Source of the DNA: Umezawaea beigongshangensis
GTDB taxonomy: Bacteria > Actinomycetota > Actinomycetes > Mycobacteriales > Pseudonocardiaceae
Length of the DNA: 64,000 nucleotides
Assembly: GCF_016464305.1 (NCBI RefSeq)
Contig: NZ_JAEIOJ010000010.1
Location: 62,001 to 126,000 of the forward strand
Direction of reading: 5' to 3'
The stretch's first letter is position 1. Each line of letters opens with the position of its first letter. The notes beneath the pieces are model-generated. The model was not told the origin of the DNA. It saw nothing but the letters and a program-made list of their open reading frames with translations, and made no database searches. A program made the position numbers and the translations under genes. Positions 62,852-64,000 of the stretch are shown one piece after another.

Positions 62852-64000
62852 ATGGCGAAGCTCGTGCTCGGTCCACTGCTCAGGCATGTCGACTCCACGT
62901 CCGCGACGGTCTGGGTGGAGACCGACGCGGCGTGCTCCGTGGAGGTCGCCGGGCACGTGGCCGACACGTTCCGCGCCGGTGACCAGCACTTCGCCCTCGT
63001 TCTCGTGGAGGGTCTGACGCCGCACACGAGCACCGAGTACGACGTGCGGCTCGACGGCGACGTGGTCTGGCCGGAACCGGACTCGGACCTCCCCCGCTGC
63101 CGCATCCGCACCGCGAACGTCGACGACGACGTCCACCGGATCGTGTTCGGCTCGTGCCGGGCGGCCAAGCCGGTGAGCCCCGCCCGCAAGGACCCGCTGG
63201 GCCCGGACGCGCTGGACGCCTACGCGCTGCGGATGATCGGGCTGCCGGAGGCGCACTGGCCGGACGCGCTGGTGCTGCTCGGCGACCAGGTCTACGCCGA
63301 CGAGCCGACCGACGAGACGAAGGCGTGGCTGAAGGAGCGCCGGGGCGGTGCGGAGCCGCAGAAGGAGGTCGTGCACTTCCCGGAGTACGCCCGGCTCTAC
63401 CACGAGTCGTGGACGGACCCGGAGATCCGCTGGCTCATGTCGGTCACCCCGGTGTCGATGATCTTCGACGACCACGACGTGCGCGACGACTGGAACACCT
63501 CGAAGACCTGGCGCGAGCAGATGGCGCGCAAGCCGTGGTGGCGCGACCGCATCCGGGCCGGGCTGGCGTCGTACTGGATCTACCAGCACATCGGCAACCT
63601 CGGGCCGGACGAGTTGAAGGCCGACGAGATGTACCAGCAGGTCGTCACGGCGGGGCGCGACACCGACGTGCTGCCCGCGCTGCTGGACTTCGCCGAGCAG
63701 GCCGACGCCGAGGTCGACGGCCACAAGTCGACGTGGTGGAGCTACCGGCGCGACTTCGGCCGGGTGCGGTTGCTGGTCATCGACACCCGCTGCGGGCGCA
63801 TCCTGTCCGGCACCAGGCTGATGGTGAGCGACGAGGAGTTCGGCTGGATCGAGGAGAACGCGGTCGGTGACATCGACCACCTGCTCATCGGGTCGTCGCT
63901 GCCGTGGCTCATGCCGCACGGCCTGAGCCACCTCCAGTCGCTCAACGAGAACGCGGCGAGCAAGCCGGGCCCGCGGGGCTGGCTGGCCGAGCGGTTCAGA
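62852..64000 (+). CDS. PhoD-like (alkaline phosphatase D) phosphatase, 3' end missing
   Basis: The frame from ATG 62852 is open to the window end, 383 codons. The N-terminal part is a Fn3-like PhoD N domain (TSATVWVETDAACSVEV; LTPHTSTEYDVRL). The metallophosphatase core follows with FGSCRAA, LLGDQVYADEP, FDDHDVRDDWNTS and LLVIDTRCGR. These enzymes cleave phosphodiesters with Ca/Fe. No Tat or Sec signal is present, unlike classic PhoD, so it belongs to the cytoplasmic group. TAACGT (62839-62844) ends seven bases before the ATG, suggesting a leaderless mRNA. Confidence 0.88.
   Translation, partial: MAKLVLGPLLRHVDSTSATVWVETDAACSVEVAGHVADTFRAGDQHFALVLVEGLTPHTSTEYDVRLDGDVVWPEPDSDLPRCRIRTANVDDDVHRIVFGSCRAAKPVSPARKDPLGPDALDAYALRMIGLPEAHWPDALVLLGDQVYADEPTDETKAWLKERRGGAEPQKEVVHFPEYARLYHESWTDPEIRWLMSVTPVSMIFDDHDVRDDWNTSKTWREQMARKPWWRDRIRAGLASYWIYQHIGNLGPDELKADEMYQQVVTAGRDTDVLPALLDFAEQADAEVDGHKSTWWSYRRDFGRVRLLVIDTRCGRILSGTRLMVSDEEFGWIEENAVGDIDHLLIGSSLPWLMPHGLSHLQSLNENAASKPGPRGWLAERFR

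Noticed and set aside
1-64000. CRISPR arrays, prophage, insertion sequences, tRNA or rRNA genes, biosynthetic gene clusters
   Set aside because: I looked for repeat-spacer patterns, transposase or integrase motifs, CCA-ended cloverleaf candidates and modular synthase signatures and recognised none.

Overview
The window is about 72% G+C with strong third-position GC, frequent GTG starts, mycothiol-type enzymes and single-base-spaced operons. This fits a high-GC actinomycete. The gene order nrdR / LysM protein / lexA / hflX / dapF / miaA / DUF349 / miaB / recX / recA / DUF3046 matches the Mycobacterium tuberculosis Rv2718c-Rv2738c neighbourhood. Together with the protein styles it suggests Pseudonocardiales (Saccharothrix / Actinosynnema / Lentzea type); the genus is inference. 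This is core chromosome: I saw no transposase, prophage, CRISPR array, rRNA, recognisable tRNA or secondary-metabolite cluster.

Layout. 1-7.6 kb: end of a DUF3558-like lipoprotein, a sulfurtransferase, the iron regulator ideR translationally coupled to galK and followed by galE, an S9 peptidase and a DUF4192 protein. 7.7-21 kb: secreted S15 peptidase, cutA coupled to a GH4 glycosidase, endonuclease V, a mycothiol-dependent isomerase-like protein, pdxH, a CGNR regulator, a CBS protein, two small basic proteins flanking a DUF2293 gene, a secreted hydrolase, an unusual metallo-beta-lactamase/methyltransferase fusion and a serine hydrolase. 21-26 kb: nucleotide reduction and SOS control (nrdR-nrdJ with tandem NrdR boxes on its promoter; a LysM protein divergent from lexA with three SOS boxes). 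26-35 kb: a propeller-like surface protein, hflX, dapF-miaA, an extradiol-dioxygenase-like protein, a DUF349 coiled coil, a four-helix membrane protein and miaB.

35-50 kb: a metabolic block between miaB and recX. It holds a TAXI-type binding lipoprotein without its permease, a two-component system, the glutamate ABC transporter gluABCD, a three-subunit succinate dehydrogenase of the mycobacterial Sdh1 type, the Entner-Doudoroff pair edd-eda, a LysR regulator and an EamA exporter. 50-52 kb: recX-recA with an SOS box, DUF3046 and a tiny leaderless membrane protein. 52-64 kb: an esterase divergent from a MarR/OhrR-type regulator, a membrane-anchored Hsp70-like protein, a full-length Lhr helicase, a frameshifted membrane protein carrying a solute-binding domain, a double VOC protein and the start of a PhoD-like phosphatase.

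The clearest regulatory logic is DNA-damage and dNTP control: SOS boxes at lexA, the LysM gene and recA, and NrdR boxes at nrdRJ. The most unusual items are the membrane-anchored, apparently cytoplasmic solute-binding-domain protein at 60.7-62.1 kb (split by a one-base shift in a run of seven C), the MBL-methyltransferase fusion at 17.9-19.4 kb, the nested palindromes at 20.99-21.03 kb, the tandem 22-base repeat at 55.91-55.95 kb, and the pair of related small basic proteins around 14.7 and 16.1 kb.
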